64,000 nt of DNA from Umezawaea endophytica (GTDB taxonomy: Bacteria; Actinomycetota; Actinomycetes; Mycobacteriales; Pseudonocardiaceae), in NCBI RefSeq assembly GCF_025061645.1, contig NZ_JANYMP010000012.1, positions 1 through 64,000 of the forward strand. The letters are read 5' to 3'. The notes beneath the pieces are model-generated. The model did no database searches, was not told the origin of the DNA, and worked only from the letters and a program-made list of their open reading frames with translations. Positions 31,181 to 38,981 of the stretch are shown here, piece after piece. Every line of letters begins with the position of its first letter. Within the stretch, counting starts at the first letter, position 1. A program made the translations under genes and the position numbers.

Positions 31181-32356
31181 ATGTCCACCAACCGCTGGGT
31201 TCTGCCGCTGAGCTGGTCGGCGGTGTTGCTGGACGGGTTCGACCTCGTGGTCCTCGGCACCGTGCTCCCGGTGCTGCTCCAGGAGAAGGTGTGGGGCCTC
31301 AACCCCGCGAGCGCGTCGATCGTCTCCACCGTCGGACTGGTGGGCATGATGCTCGGCGCGCTCACCATGGGCACGGTCACCGACGTCATCGGCAGGCGCA
31401 AGGCGTTGATGCTCGCCGTGGCGGGCTTCTCCTTCTTCACGCTGCTGTGCGCGTTCGCGCCGTCGGTGTTCGTCTTCGGGCTGCTGCGCTTCCTCGCCGG
31501 GCTCGGCCTCGGTGGCTGCCTGCCGACCGCCATCGCGTTGGTGAACGAGTTCTCCCACGCGGACCGCCGGGGCCGTTCGACCACGTTCATCATGACCGGC
31601 TACCACGTTGGCGCGGTCATCACGGCGCTGCTCGGCATCGTGGTGATCCCGTCGTTCGGCTGGCGGGCCCTGTTCGTCATCGGCGCCGCGCCCGCGCTCG
31701 TCCTCGTCCCGCTCATGTGGCGCCACCTGCCCGAGTCGCGCGTCTTCGAACCCGCGCCCGTCAAGGACGTCATCGGTTCCCTCTTCAAGCCCGGACTGGT
31801 CCGCGCCACCCTGGCGTTCTGGGTCGCGTCCTTCATGGGCCTGCTGCTCGTCTACGGCCTCAACACCTGGCTGCCGCAGATCATGCGCGCCGCGGGCTAC
31901 CCGCTCGGTGCCGCGCTGAGCCTCCTGCTGACGTTGAACGTCGGCGCCGTGATCGGCCTGCTGGTCGCGGGCTACGTGGCCGACCGCTTCGGCATCCGCC
32001 GCTCCACCATCGCCTGGTTCGCCATCGCGGCGGTGGCGCTGGCCCTGCTGAGCGTCAAGCTGCCCGGTGTCGGCGTGTACGTGGCGGTGCTCGTCGCGGG
32101 CTGCTTCGTGTTCAGCGCCCAGGTCCTGGTGTACGCCTACGTCGGCCGCGTCTACGCCGACGCCAACCGTGCCACCGGCCTCGGCTGGACCGCGGGCGTC
32201 GGCCGCGTCGGCGCCATCTGCGGCCCGCTCCTCGGCGGCGCCCTGCTCACCGCGGGCGTCGCGTACCCGTGGGGCTTCTACGCCTTCGCCCTCGTCGCCG
32301 CGCTGGGCGCGGGAGCCGTGTTCGCCATCGGCTCCCGCACCCGTGTGGACGCCTAG
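31181..32356 (+). CDS. Aromatic acid:H+ symporter of the MFS (PcaK-like)
   Basis: A 391-residue, twelve-helix major facilitator of the AAHS type. Conserved points are the first-helix DGFDLVVLG motif with the Asp needed for aromatic acid transport, the loop 2-3 motif GTVTDVIGRRKAL, and a repeat of that motif (GYVADRFGIRRS) between helices 8 and 9. GGAGG precedes the ATG. Its place after pobA indicates uptake of 4-hydroxybenzoate. Its TAG overlaps the stop of the convergent gene in a shared CTAG. Confidence 0.9.
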   Translation: MSTNRWVLPLSWSAVLLDGFDLVVLGTVLPVLLQEKVWGLNPASASIVSTVGLVGMMLGALTMGTVTDVIGRRKALMLAVAGFSFFTLLCAFAPSVFVFGLLRFLAGLGLGGCLPTAIALVNEFSHADRRGRSTTFIMTGYHVGAVITALLGIVVIPSFGWRALFVIGAAPALVLVPLMWRHLPESRVFEPAPVKDVIGSLFKPGLVRATLAFWVASFMGLLLVYGLNTWLPQIMRAAGYPLGAALSLLLTLNVGAVIGLLVAGYVADRFGIRRSTIAWFAIAAVALALLSVKLPGVGVYVAVLVAGCFVFSAQVLVYAYVGRVYADANRATGLGWTAGVGRVGAICGPLLGGALLTAGVAYPWGFYAFALVAALGAGAVFAIGSRTRVDA

Positions 32357-33657
32357 GGGACCAGGTCGACGACCTGCCCGTCGGCCTCGACCTGGACGGC
32401 GTCGTCGGGGATGACGGCGGCGTACGTGTAGGAGCCCTGCCAGTCGCCGGTGGTGGAGGTCCGGTACCTCAGCACCGTCCGGTCGCTCGCGACCACCCAC
32501 CCGTGCCCGTCCGGCAGTCGCAGGCGGACGGGCACGGGCGACTGGACGTCGACCGCGGGCCCCAGGAGCACGCGGTCCGGTGTCCCGTTCGCGCGGAAGA
32601 GCACCGCGTACAGCGCGCTCGGCCGGGGGTCCTCGACGAATTCGCCCACCAGCAGGCTCGTGCCGTCAGGAGTGCTGCCGCGCACGGTCCACTCGCTGAA
32701 GCGGATCGTGGCGCCGACGTCGACCAGACCTGCGGCACGCAGGAGTGAGTACACGTCGGTCTTCTCCGGCGGGCCGGAGCCCGCCGGTCCGACGGGCATG
32801 TCGGGGCGGGGAGTGGAGTCCCACATCTTGGTGTCGGCGTACGCGGTGATGTCGCACTGCCCGTAGCGAAGGTAGCCGCTGGCTGGGCAGGTGGGGAGTT
32901 GCCGTTCCCGCGGGATGTTCGTGGTGGTCGGCGGTCCGTCGCCGCTCACCAGCCGCGCGGTCGACGGGTCCGTCCCCTCGGGCGCGGTCCACAGGGCGAC
33001 GCCGTCGACGATCGGCACCTCCTGCCAGGTCCGCCGCACGACGCCGTCGGCGTCTCTCGTCGAGGAGGCCGAGGCGTAGACGGGGGTCATCGGGTCCACC
33101 ACGAGGAAGGTGCGGTCGCCGGGACCGAACTGGAAGCTCTCCTTGTCGCCGCCGAGGTCGCCGGGGCTGGTGCTGCCCAGCAGTTTCTGCTCGTCGTCGG
33201 CGGGGTCCCGCCCGACCAGACCGACCAGCGTGCGCACCTGGTCGCGGACCCGTGCCTCCTGCATCACCACGGCCGCCTCACCCGCGGTCGTGGTGGCCGC
33301 CCAGTAGACGTACGGTTGCCCGTGGACCTCGGTGACCCCGCGGTCGTACCGCCAGGACATGGTGAGCGCGCGCTGCCACACCCCGGCCGCGGCGGCGAGA
33401 CGGGCCGGGTCGTCCGCCAGGTCGCCCTTCGTCGCCTCCAGCAGTCGCTGGTCCTGCGGCTTCGGCCCCTGCCAGGCCTGCACCAGCACGCCCGCGCCGA
33501 AGCCGACGACCCCGACCACCGCCGCGATGGTGATCGCGAGGCCCGTCCGCCGCCGCGCTTGCCTGCGCCGTCCGCCGCGGAGCACGTCGCCCGTGAACCC
33601 CGCGCGGACGTCGACGTCCTCGGAGGCCCGGCGCATCGCCGTGCCGAGTTCGTTCAC
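32353..33657 (-). CDS. Membrane-anchored protein paired with a SigE-family sigma factor
   Basis: A 434-residue protein. A cytoplasmic N-terminus of about 38 residues, basic near the membrane, is followed by one transmembrane helix (about 39-61) and a large extracytoplasmic region with two Cys residues and no recognised domain. It overlaps the sigma factor stop by four bases, so it is co-translated with it. This topology is common for partners of SigE-family factors, but it lacks the HxxxCxxC anti-sigma zinc motif. An anti-sigma role is plausible, not shown. Confidence 0.6.
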   Translation of the reverse strand: MNELGTAMRRASEDVDVRAGFTGDVLRGGRRRQARRRTGLAITIAAVVGVVGFGAGVLVQAWQGPKPQDQRLLEATKGDLADDPARLAAAAGVWQRALTMSWRYDRGVTEVHGQPYVYWAATTTAGEAAVVMQEARVRDQVRTLVGLVGRDPADDEQKLLGSTSPGDLGGDKESFQFGPGDRTFLVVDPMTPVYASASSTRDADGVVRRTWQEVPIVDGVALWTAPEGTDPSTARLVSGDGPPTTTNIPRERQLPTCPASGYLRYGQCDITAYADTKMWDSTPRPDMPVGPAGSGPPEKTDVYSLLRAAGLVDVGATIRFSEWTVRGSTPDGTSLLVGEFVEDPRPSALYAVLFRANGTPDRVLLGPAVDVQSPVPVRLRLPDGHGWVVASDRTVLRYRTSTTGDWQGSYTYAAVIPDDAVQVEADGQVVDLVP

Positions 33658-34151
33658 CGCGCCACCTCCACCATGAGTTCCCGCATCCGCGCCAGCCCCC
33701 GCGAGGTCTGGCTCTTGACCGTGCCGGTGGCGCAGCCGAGCGCCGCGGCGGTCTGCGCCTCGCTGAGGTCGTCGAAGTACCGCAGCACGAGCACCGCGCG
33801 CATCCTCGGCGGTAACTCGGCCAGCGCGCGCAGCACGGCGTCCTGGTCGACCACCGCGTCCTCGTGACCGCCGACCGACGGCGTCCCCGCCTGCTCCCAG
33901 GCCGCTTCCGGCTTGCGCGAACGGCGGCGCCACCGGTTGGCCGACGCGTTGGCCAGCGCGGCCCGCGTGTACCGCTCGGGCGGGCCCTTGATCCGCCGCC
34001 AGCGCACGAACACCTTCTCCAGCACCTCTTGCAGGAGGTCCTCGGCCGCCGCCCGGTCCCCGCCGCACAGCAGGTACGCGGTGCGGAGGAGGGACTGCGA
34101 CCGCAGCACCACGAACTCCTCGAAGTCCTGATCCGCCGCGTGCACAGCCAC
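33654..34151 (-). CDS. SigE-family RNA polymerase sigma-70 factor (ECF-like)
   Basis: A 165-residue ECF-type sigma factor. Region 2 covers about 10-80 (RTAYLLCGGDRAAAEDLLQEVLEKVFVRW), and region 4 covers about 108-160 with a helix-turn-helix LSEAQTAAALGCATGTVKSQTSRG. GTG 34151 is preferred over the ORF start at 34193 because AGGAGG lies seven bases upstream and the family begins with the FEEFV segment. It is followed by the membrane protein gene. It lies in the block separating atpD from atpC. Confidence 0.88.
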   Translation of the reverse strand: MAVHAADQDFEEFVVLRSQSLLRTAYLLCGGDRAAAEDLLQEVLEKVFVRWRRIKGPPERYTRAALANASANRWRRRSRKPEAAWEQAGTPSVGGHEDAVVDQDAVLRALAELPPRMRAVLVLRYFDDLSEAQTAAALGCATGTVKSQTSRGLARMRELMVEVAR

Positions 34152-34293
34152 CCCTCTGCCTCCTCCGCGTTCCCCCCGCGAAAGCCAGGACACCGGCCGG
34201 TGCGAAGAGGTTGCCGGGAATTCCGGGTGGTCTTCGGGACCCGGTCGGGTCGGTGTGACCAGGCCGGGGCGGCGAGGTCGTCACCCGACCGTT

Positions 34294-34332
34294 TAGACTG
34301 CGGTTCGACTCCAGTCGACGAGGGAGATACGC
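34294..34332 (+). promoter_or_regulatory. Candidate separate atpC promoter and ribosome site
   Basis: TAGACT at 34294-34299 is a good -10 hexamer, 33 bases before the GTG of atpC, and an AGGGAG-type ribosome site follows near 34321-34326. No convincing -35 is seen. A local promoter is needed because atpC is cut off from the main ATP synthase operon by a terminator and genes on both strands. Confidence 0.4.
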
Positions 34333-34698
34333 GTGGCCGAGATGACCGTCCAGTTGGTCGCCGTTGAACGCCGTCTGTGGTCGGGCACGGCCACGTCGGT
34401 GGTCGCCCAGACGACCGAGGGCGAGATCGGCGTACTTCCGGGCCACGAGCCCATGCTCGGCCAGTTGGTCGAGGGTGGCGTGGTCCGCATCCGCACGACC
34501 GACGGCGAGCTGGTGACCGCTGCCGTCTACGGCGGGTTCCTGTCCGTGACCGGGTCCGCGGTGAGCGTGCTCGCCGAGGACGCCGAACTGTCCGACGAGA
34601 TCGACGTCGAGCAGGCGCGGTCCGCCGCGAAGGACTCGGACGACCTCCAGCGAGGGCGGGCGCTCGCCGCCTTGCGCGCCGCCGGACACTCGGCCTGA
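34333..34698 (+). CDS. atpC: ATP synthase F1 subunit epsilon
   Basis: The central-stalk subunit that couples rotation and regulates ATPase activity. The 121-residue protein has an N-terminal beta sandwich with [15 protein letters not shown] and a short C-terminal helical part from about residue 88. Normally atpC follows atpD directly; here it lies 7 kb away and is followed instead by the DUF2550 gene, its usual actinobacterial neighbour. This suggests the break occurred exactly between atpD and atpC. Confidence 0.95.
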   Translation: MAEMTVQLVAVERRLWSGTATSVVAQTTEGEIGVLPGHEPMLGQLVEGGVVRIRTTDGELVTAAVYGGFLSVTGSAVSVLAEDAELSDEIDVEQARSAAKDSDDLQRGRALAALRAAGHSA

Positions 34699-34726
34699 GG
34701 CCGGAAGCGGACGAGCGGGTATCGCC

Positions 34727-35161
34727 GTGGGGATCGCCGAGATCGTCGGGGTGGTCCTGTTCGTCGCGGTTTTGAGCCTGGCGTACTTCGCCTGGCGCCG
34801 CCTCAGACTGCTCCGCGCGGGCGGCGTGCACGTCGCACTCCGCCTGCGGCAAGACGACAGCGGCCGGGGCTGGCACCTCGGCGTCGGCCGCTACCAGGGT
34901 GACGAGTTCGTCTGGTTCCGCGTGCTGAGCCTCGGCTCCGGCCCGAACCAGATCATCACCCGCGAAGGCCTGGAGATCGACGACCGTCGCGAGCCTGCCG
35001 CCTCGGAGACCTACGCGATGCCCACGGGCTCCACGGTCCTCCGCTGCCGCAGCTCCACGGGCAACGAGATCGAGATCGCCATGGGCCCGGACGCGCTGAC
35101 AGGATTCTTGTCCTGGCTCGAATCAGCGCCTCCGGGCCGTTCCATTCCCTGGGCCAGTTAG
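34727..35161 (+). CDS. DUF2550 family membrane-anchored protein
   Basis: A 144-residue protein with one N-terminal membrane helix (about 3-20) and a soluble domain with the family's GRGWHLGVGRYQGDEFVWFRV region. DUF2550 genes sit next to atpC across actinobacteria, which supports the identification. Function unknown. The GTG start is 28 bases after atpC. Confidence 0.88.
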   Translation: MGIAEIVGVVLFVAVLSLAYFAWRRLRLLRAGGVHVALRLRQDDSGRGWHLGVGRYQGDEFVWFRVLSLGSGPNQIITREGLEIDDRREPAASETYAMPTGSTVLRCRSSTGNEIEIAMGPDALTGFLSWLESAPPGRSIPWAS

Positions 35162-35186
35162 GCGTTGTGCCGGAACGGCCATTCCG

Positions 35187-35234
35187 CAGGTTGCACATGT
35201 ACGTGAACGTACGTACAGTTGTATGTGTAACCTG
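35187..35234 (+). promoter_or_regulatory. Promoter inside a long palindrome ahead of the antitoxin gene
   Basis: Outer arms at 35187-35198 and 35223-35234 (CAGGTTGCACAT and ATGTGTAACCTG) pair with one G-T wobble. Inner arms TGTACGT (35198-35204) and ACGTACA (35211-35217) pair perfectly. TTGCAC at 35191-35196 and TACAGT at 35214-35219 are 17 bases apart and form a good promoter embedded in the palindrome. This is the expected layout for autorepression by the antitoxin at 35248. Confidence 0.7.
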
Positions 35235-35247
35235 AGTTGGAGGGGAA

Positions 35248-35694
35248 GTGGTGGCGGTGTCGACGCTGGTGACCACGAGCGAGCGCGATGTCCTGCTCGC
35301 GGATGAACGTGATCAGCAGCAGGCCAAGGCGTTGATGAGCCTGCTCCCCTCGAATGGTGCGAGGTTCAGCGCCGAAGCGGGCGAAGACGGTTCCGCCGTC
35401 CCGGTGCCGGTCGAGTTGTCCGAGATCATCGCGCAGGTCGTCCAAGCCGTTGCACTGGGGCATGCCGTGACGGTCAACGCGATGCCCGCGGAACTGACGA
35501 CCACCGCGGCCGCCCAATTGCTGGGCGTGTCACGTCCAACGCTGATGCGCAAGATCAACGCAGGCGAGATCCCGTCCCACAAGGTCGGTTCGCACACCCG
35601 CTTGCGAACGGCGGACGTGCTCAAGGAAAAGCACGACCGCAGGCAGCGGCAACTGGCGGCGTTCGAAGAACTGCGCGCATTGGAAGACGACTGA
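35248..35694 (+). CDS. Excisionase-type DNA-binding antitoxin
   Basis: A 148-residue protein. The C-terminal half holds an excisionase/MerR-like helix-turn-helix (about 80-130), with LTTTAAAQLLGVSRPTLMRKINAGEIPSHKVGSHTRL-type sequence read as the successive segments TTTAAAQLLGVSRPT and GEIPSHKVG. The N-terminal half is helical and Gln/Ala-rich. Such proteins commonly precede PIN-domain toxins as antitoxins. The downstream gene is a truncated PIN protein. GTG 35248 has GGAGGGGAA upstream. Confidence 0.8.
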   Translation: MVAVSTLVTTSERDVLLADERDQQQAKALMSLLPSNGARFSAEAGEDGSAVPVPVELSEIIAQVVQAVALGHAVTVNAMPAELTTTAAAQLLGVSRPTLMRKINAGEIPSHKVGSHTRLRTADVLKEKHDRRQRQLAAFEELRALEDD

Positions 35695-35749
35695 TTCGGC
35701 TTCCCGTGCGTCGGCCCTGCTGTCAAGGTCGGTCTACTGGACCGAGGAC

Positions 35750-36220
35750 GTGCTCGCGGAGACGATCTACCGCTTGCGTCGGAACAACCCCGGCTGGGAC
35801 GGCGTGAAGACCACCTCGGTGCGGGATCTGATCGTGGGGACCTTCGAGGGTGGCCGGGTCGACGACTTTAAGGTCGACGACTCCTTCCCCGGCAGCGACG
35901 TCAACGACCGCCACGTGCACGCCGCGGCGATTGCCTGCCAGGCGGACTTCGTCCTGACCGATGACGAGGGCTTCGTCGTCAACGGTCAGGACGCGGACGC
36001 GATGCCCTACGAGGTCTACCGGTCGGACGACTTCTTCCTGCTGGTCGACGACAGCGTTCCGGACCTCGTGCGGCGGGTCACCCGTGAGCAGACCCTGTAC
36101 TGGGCCAGGCGAACCGGCCGCGCCGACCTGGCGGGCAAGCTGATCGCGGCCGGTTGTCCCGAGTTCGCCGAACGGGTGCGGAACCACCAGGGGGAGTTGT
36201 CGCTCTCCGGTGTCGAGTAG
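35750..36220 (+). pseudogene. N-terminally truncated PIN-domain toxin
   Basis: The readable frame encodes the later part of a PIN-domain toxin: a WTEDVLAETIYRLRR segment, the DRHVHAAAIACQADFVLTDD acidic region and a Cys-poor helical tail (156 residues from the GTG at 35750). The frame is open up to the antitoxin stop at 35694, but no strand carrying the first catalytic Asp (LLDANVL-type) can be found in any of the three frames there. About 25 N-terminal residues therefore appear deleted, which should destroy the nuclease site. It may be an inactive remnant. Confidence 0.65.
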
Positions 36221-36223
36221 GGC

Positions 36224-36796
36224 CTAGGCGTTCTCGCCGGGCTTCCACAGGACGTCGCCGTCCGGGTTCGCCACGCGCGCCAGGATGAACAGCAGGTCGG
36301 ACAGGCGGTTCAGGTACTTCGCGGTCAGTGGGTTCGTGCGGTCCGCGTCCGTCTCCAGCAGTGCCCACGTGCTGCGCTCGGCTCGGCGTGAGATCGTGCG
36401 CGCTTGGTGCAGCAGGGCGGCGCCGGGGGTGCCGCCGTTGAGGATGAACGAGTCCAGCTTGCCGGTGCGGGCGTTGTACTCGTCGCACCAGGCTTCCAGC
36501 CGGTCGACGTACGCCTGCGTGACGCGCAGCGGCGGGTACTCCGGCTCGGGGACGATCGGCGTGCACAGGTCGGCGCCGACGTCGAACAGGTCGTTCTGCA
36601 CCTTCTGCACGACGCCGTACACGTCCTCGGCCAGCGCGCCGAGCGCCAGCGCCACCCCGAGGGACGCGTTGGTCTCGTCCACGTCCGCGTACGCGACGAT
36701 GCGCGGATCCGTCTTGGGCACGCGCGAGAAGTCGCCGAGTCCGGTCGTGCCGTCGTCGCCGACCCGCGTGTAGATCTTGGTGAGGTGAACCGCCAT
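36224..36796 (-). CDS. Cob(I)yrinic acid a,c-diamide adenosyltransferase, PduO type
   Basis: Forms adenosylcobalamin from ATP and reduced corrinoid. The 190-residue protein has the PduO N-terminal KIYTRVGDDGTTGLGD ATP-binding motif, followed by the VDETNASLG region and the C-terminal RRAERSTWAL and YLNRLSDLLFILAR helices. ATG 36796 is chosen because the motif then starts at the normal distance. It may supply cofactor to the B12-dependent mutase encoded at 40429-42429. Confidence 0.93.
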   Translation of the reverse strand: MAVHLTKIYTRVGDDGTTGLGDFSRVPKTDPRIVAYADVDETNASLGVALALGALAEDVYGVVQKVQNDLFDVGADLCTPIVPEPEYPPLRVTQAYVDRLEAWCDEYNARTGKLDSFILNGGTPGAALLHQARTISRRAERSTWALLETDADRTNPLTAKYLNRLSDLLFILARVANPDGDVLWKPGENA

Positions 36797-36850
36797 GTCC
36801 CGCACTCTAGTTCGGTTCGGCGGCTGTGCCGACGGGCGCGGAGGCGGAGG

Positions 36851-37159
36851 ATGGCTGGTGTGAACGCGTGGATCCAGACCCTGGTGCTGATCGTCGTCTT
36901 CGGATTGCTCGCCGGGGTGCTGCGGTGGGCGTTCGGCAACGACCGACGGGCCGTGCCCGACTACACCGGTGACGACTTCGGACTGTTGAACGAGGTCGCG
37001 ATCGTGCCGACCGAGGAGGCCGCGCGGGTGTTGGCCAAGCGCTTGCGCACAGCGGGCATCAAGGCGACGTCGGTGCGGGGCGCGGAACCGGGCGCCTACC
37101 GGGTGATGGTGTTCCCGGTGGACGTCCCGGAGGCGAAGCTGCTGCTGAGGGACGTCTAA
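36851..37159 (+). CDS. Small membrane-anchored protein with DUF2007-like domain
   Basis: A 102-residue protein. The N-terminal membrane helix covers about 6-24, and the soluble part (about 45-100) resembles the DUF2007 fold (VAIVPTEEAARVLAKRLRTAGIKATSV). Function unknown. ATG 36851 has GCGGAGG upstream. Its 3' end overlaps the minus-strand gene 37059-37355 by about 100 bases. Confidence 0.65.
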   Translation: MAGVNAWIQTLVLIVVFGLLAGVLRWAFGNDRRAVPDYTGDDFGLLNEVAIVPTEEAARVLAKRLRTAGIKATSVRGAEPGAYRVMVFPVDVPEAKLLLRDV

Positions 37160-37355
37160 CCAGGCCTTCGCGCTCCCGCCACGCCGCGTCGCACAGCCCG
37201 CACGTCGGCCAACACCACGCCGTCTTCGACGCGCGTTCGCGCGGCACGGTGACCTCCTTGCCGCACAACGTGGACCCGACGTCGTTGGCCACGAGGTCGA
37301 CGGGCACCGCGTGCCTGCCGCCCTCGGCGGGGAACCAGCGGAACGGGCGGTCCAC
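37059..37355 (-). CDS. Small zinc-finger-like protein, Pseudonocardiales type
   Basis: A 98-residue protein. The conserved part is the first 65 residues: RPFRWFPAEGGRHAVPVD, a Cys in STLCGKEV, and WPTCGLCDAAW, a Cys/His pattern suggesting a zinc site. The last 30 residues are Pro/Ala/Arg-rich and lie opposite the end of the + strand gene, so the true end may be a recent extension. The GTG start shares one base with the stop of the upstream gene (TAGTG). Confidence 0.55.
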   Translation of the reverse strand: MDRPFRWFPAEGGRHAVPVDLVANDVGSTLCGKEVTVPRERASKTAWCWPTCGLCDAAWREREGLVRRPSAAASPPGRPPGTPSPGRRPVPRPAPTSP

Positions 37356-37564
37356 TACCGGTGGAAGTTTTCCGCGTGAACGGTCCGAACACGCCTCGCC
37401 CGCACCTCGCACAGCTCGCCGACCTCGTGCGCGATGCCGGCCAACTCGACCAGTCCCATTGCGACGGTTTCCGGGTCGAGCCGATTGCCGAGCAGCCCGA
37501 CGAACGCGAAGGAAAGCCTGCTCAGGCACTCCCGCACGTCGTCGAGATCGTCGATCGCGGCCAC
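37355..37564 (-). CDS. Small helical protein of unknown function
   Basis: A 69-residue, mostly helical, acidic protein. Segments DDLDDVRECLSRLSFAFVG and AMGLVELAGIAHEVGEL are visible. It is coupled to the zinc-finger-like gene by a one-base stop/start overlap, so the two probably act together. It is divergent from the XRE regulator 200 bases away. No family is recognised. Confidence 0.55.
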   Translation of the reverse strand: MAAIDDLDDVRECLSRLSFAFVGLLGNRLDPETVAMGLVELAGIAHEVGELCEVRARRVRTVHAENFHR

Positions 37565-37769
37565 CGCGCACCCCCAGGAGTTGACCCATGGCCCCGCTTC
37601 GCCTCCGGGAGCAACCGCGACGAAGCGGAGCGGGCCGCCGGATGAACTCCGACTGGCGAAAATGTAGCGTCACGAATACCCGTCGCGCGACTGCTCGATC
37701 GGGTGAACGTGTTCGACCACGATCGTGCGGACCGGCAGACTGCGGAGGTCACAACCCGTGAGGAGACCG

Positions 37770-38645
37770 ATGTTCGACGACGTCAAGCCCGCACCGCCGA
37801 TCCGCCGCCGCCAACTCGCCTTCCGACTGGCCGAGCTGCGCAAGGCCACGGGCATGAAGCAGGACGAGGTGGTCGAGCACACCGGCCTGTCGCGTTCGAC
37901 CATCAGCAAGATGGAGAACGCCGAGCAGGAGCTGATGGAGAAGAACGTCCGGCTGCTCGCGGCGGCGTACGGCGTGGTCGCGCCGGAGCTGGACATGCTC
38001 GTGCGGATGGCGCGGGAGTCCAAGAAGATCGGCGTGATGGTCGCGCACGCCGACGTGGCGCCGAACTTCGCCAAGGACTTCCTGGAACTGGAGGCGTACG
38101 CGTCGGAGGTGTGGAGCTACCAGGCCGTCGTGGTGGACGGGATGCTCCAGATCCCCGGCTACATCCGCGCGCTGCGACTCGCGTGGAAACCCGACGCGAC
38201 CCCAGAGGACCTGGAGCAGGCGGTCGATCTGCGCGCAGGCCGTCAGAAGCGCTTGCTCGACAAGGACGCTCCGACCCTGCGGGTGCTGCTGGACGAGGCG
38301 GCCTTCATCCGCCCGGTCGGCGGCCCGGACGTCATGGTCGAGCAGATCAAGCACCTGGTGGAGATGTCCAAGCTGCCGAACGTCACGCTCCAGGTGATCC
38401 CGAGGGCCGTCGGCGCCTATCCCGGCATGGGCCGGTCGTTCGCGATCCTGAAGTTCGACGACACGCCCGGCATGGACGTGGCCTACGCGGAGTCGTTGCG
38501 GTCGGCGACCTACCACGAGAAGCGGCACGAGGTGGTGCAGCACGTCGAGGTGTTCGACCGCATCGCGGACCTCGCGCTTTCACCCACGGCGACGCGGAAG
38601 TCCCTGGCTACGCTGGCAACCACATTCGGGAGCAACCAGCGATGA
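37770..38645 (+). CDS. XRE-family regulator with DUF5753 domain
   Basis: A 291-residue DNA-binding protein. The helix-turn-helix (about 12-70, with MKQDEVVEHTGLSRSTISKMENAE) is followed by the DUF5753 effector domain (about 95-280). These regulators are abundant in streptomycete-like bacteria and are usually paired with a DUF397 protein, as here. AGGAG at 37761-37765 sets the start at ATG 37770. Its target is not evident. Confidence 0.9.
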   Translation: MFDDVKPAPPIRRRQLAFRLAELRKATGMKQDEVVEHTGLSRSTISKMENAEQELMEKNVRLLAAAYGVVAPELDMLVRMARESKKIGVMVAHADVAPNFAKDFLELEAYASEVWSYQAVVVDGMLQIPGYIRALRLAWKPDATPEDLEQAVDLRAGRQKRLLDKDAPTLRVLLDEAAFIRPVGGPDVMVEQIKHLVEMSKLPNVTLQVIPRAVGAYPGMGRSFAILKFDDTPGMDVAYAESLRSATYHEKRHEVVQHVEVFDRIADLALSPTATRKSLATLATTFGSNQR

Positions 38646-38656
38646 AAGGGGGTGGC

Positions 38657-38851
38657 ATGACCGATCTCAGCCATGCCACGTGGCGCAAGAGCAGTCGATC
38701 CGGTGGGGACAACGGACAGTGCGTGGAGCTGGCCCACAGCGGCCAGGCCATCCGCGACTCCAAGAACCCCTCCGGCCACGCCCTCCGCTTCGACCAGCGC
38801 ACCGCCGTCCGGTTCCTGGCGGCCGTCAAGAACGGCCGCTTCGACCACTGA
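38657..38851 (+). CDS. DUF397 domain protein
   Basis: A 64-residue protein with the full DUF397 signature: [18 protein letters not shown] near the start, IRDSKNPSG and a closing F. ATG 38657 follows AAAGGGGG; an in-frame ATG at 38642 overlapping the XRE stop is the alternative. Partner of the XRE regulator, probably an antagonist by analogy with other XRE-DUF397 pairs. Confidence 0.88.
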   Translation: MTDLSHATWRKSSRSGGDNGQCVELAHSGQAIRDSKNPSGHALRFDQRTAVRFLAAVKNGRFDH

Positions 38852-38860
38852 CGCGGCGCC

Positions 38861-38898
38861 CGGCCCCCGAACCCGCGTTCGGGGGCCGGACCTTTTCC
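38861..38898 (+). terminator. Intrinsic terminator after DUF397
   Basis: A 12-base stem, CGGCCCCCGAAC at 38861-38872 with its complement at 38877-38888, closes a CCGC loop and is followed by CCTTTTCC. It separates the XRE-DUF397 unit from murA. Confidence 0.8.
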
Positions 38899-38981
38899 GC
38901 ACTCCGAGGGGCTCAGGCACGGGCTCGATCCAGAACGTCCGTAGGATCGCCGCTCAGGGGCAAGCGTTGAGGAGTTCTTTG

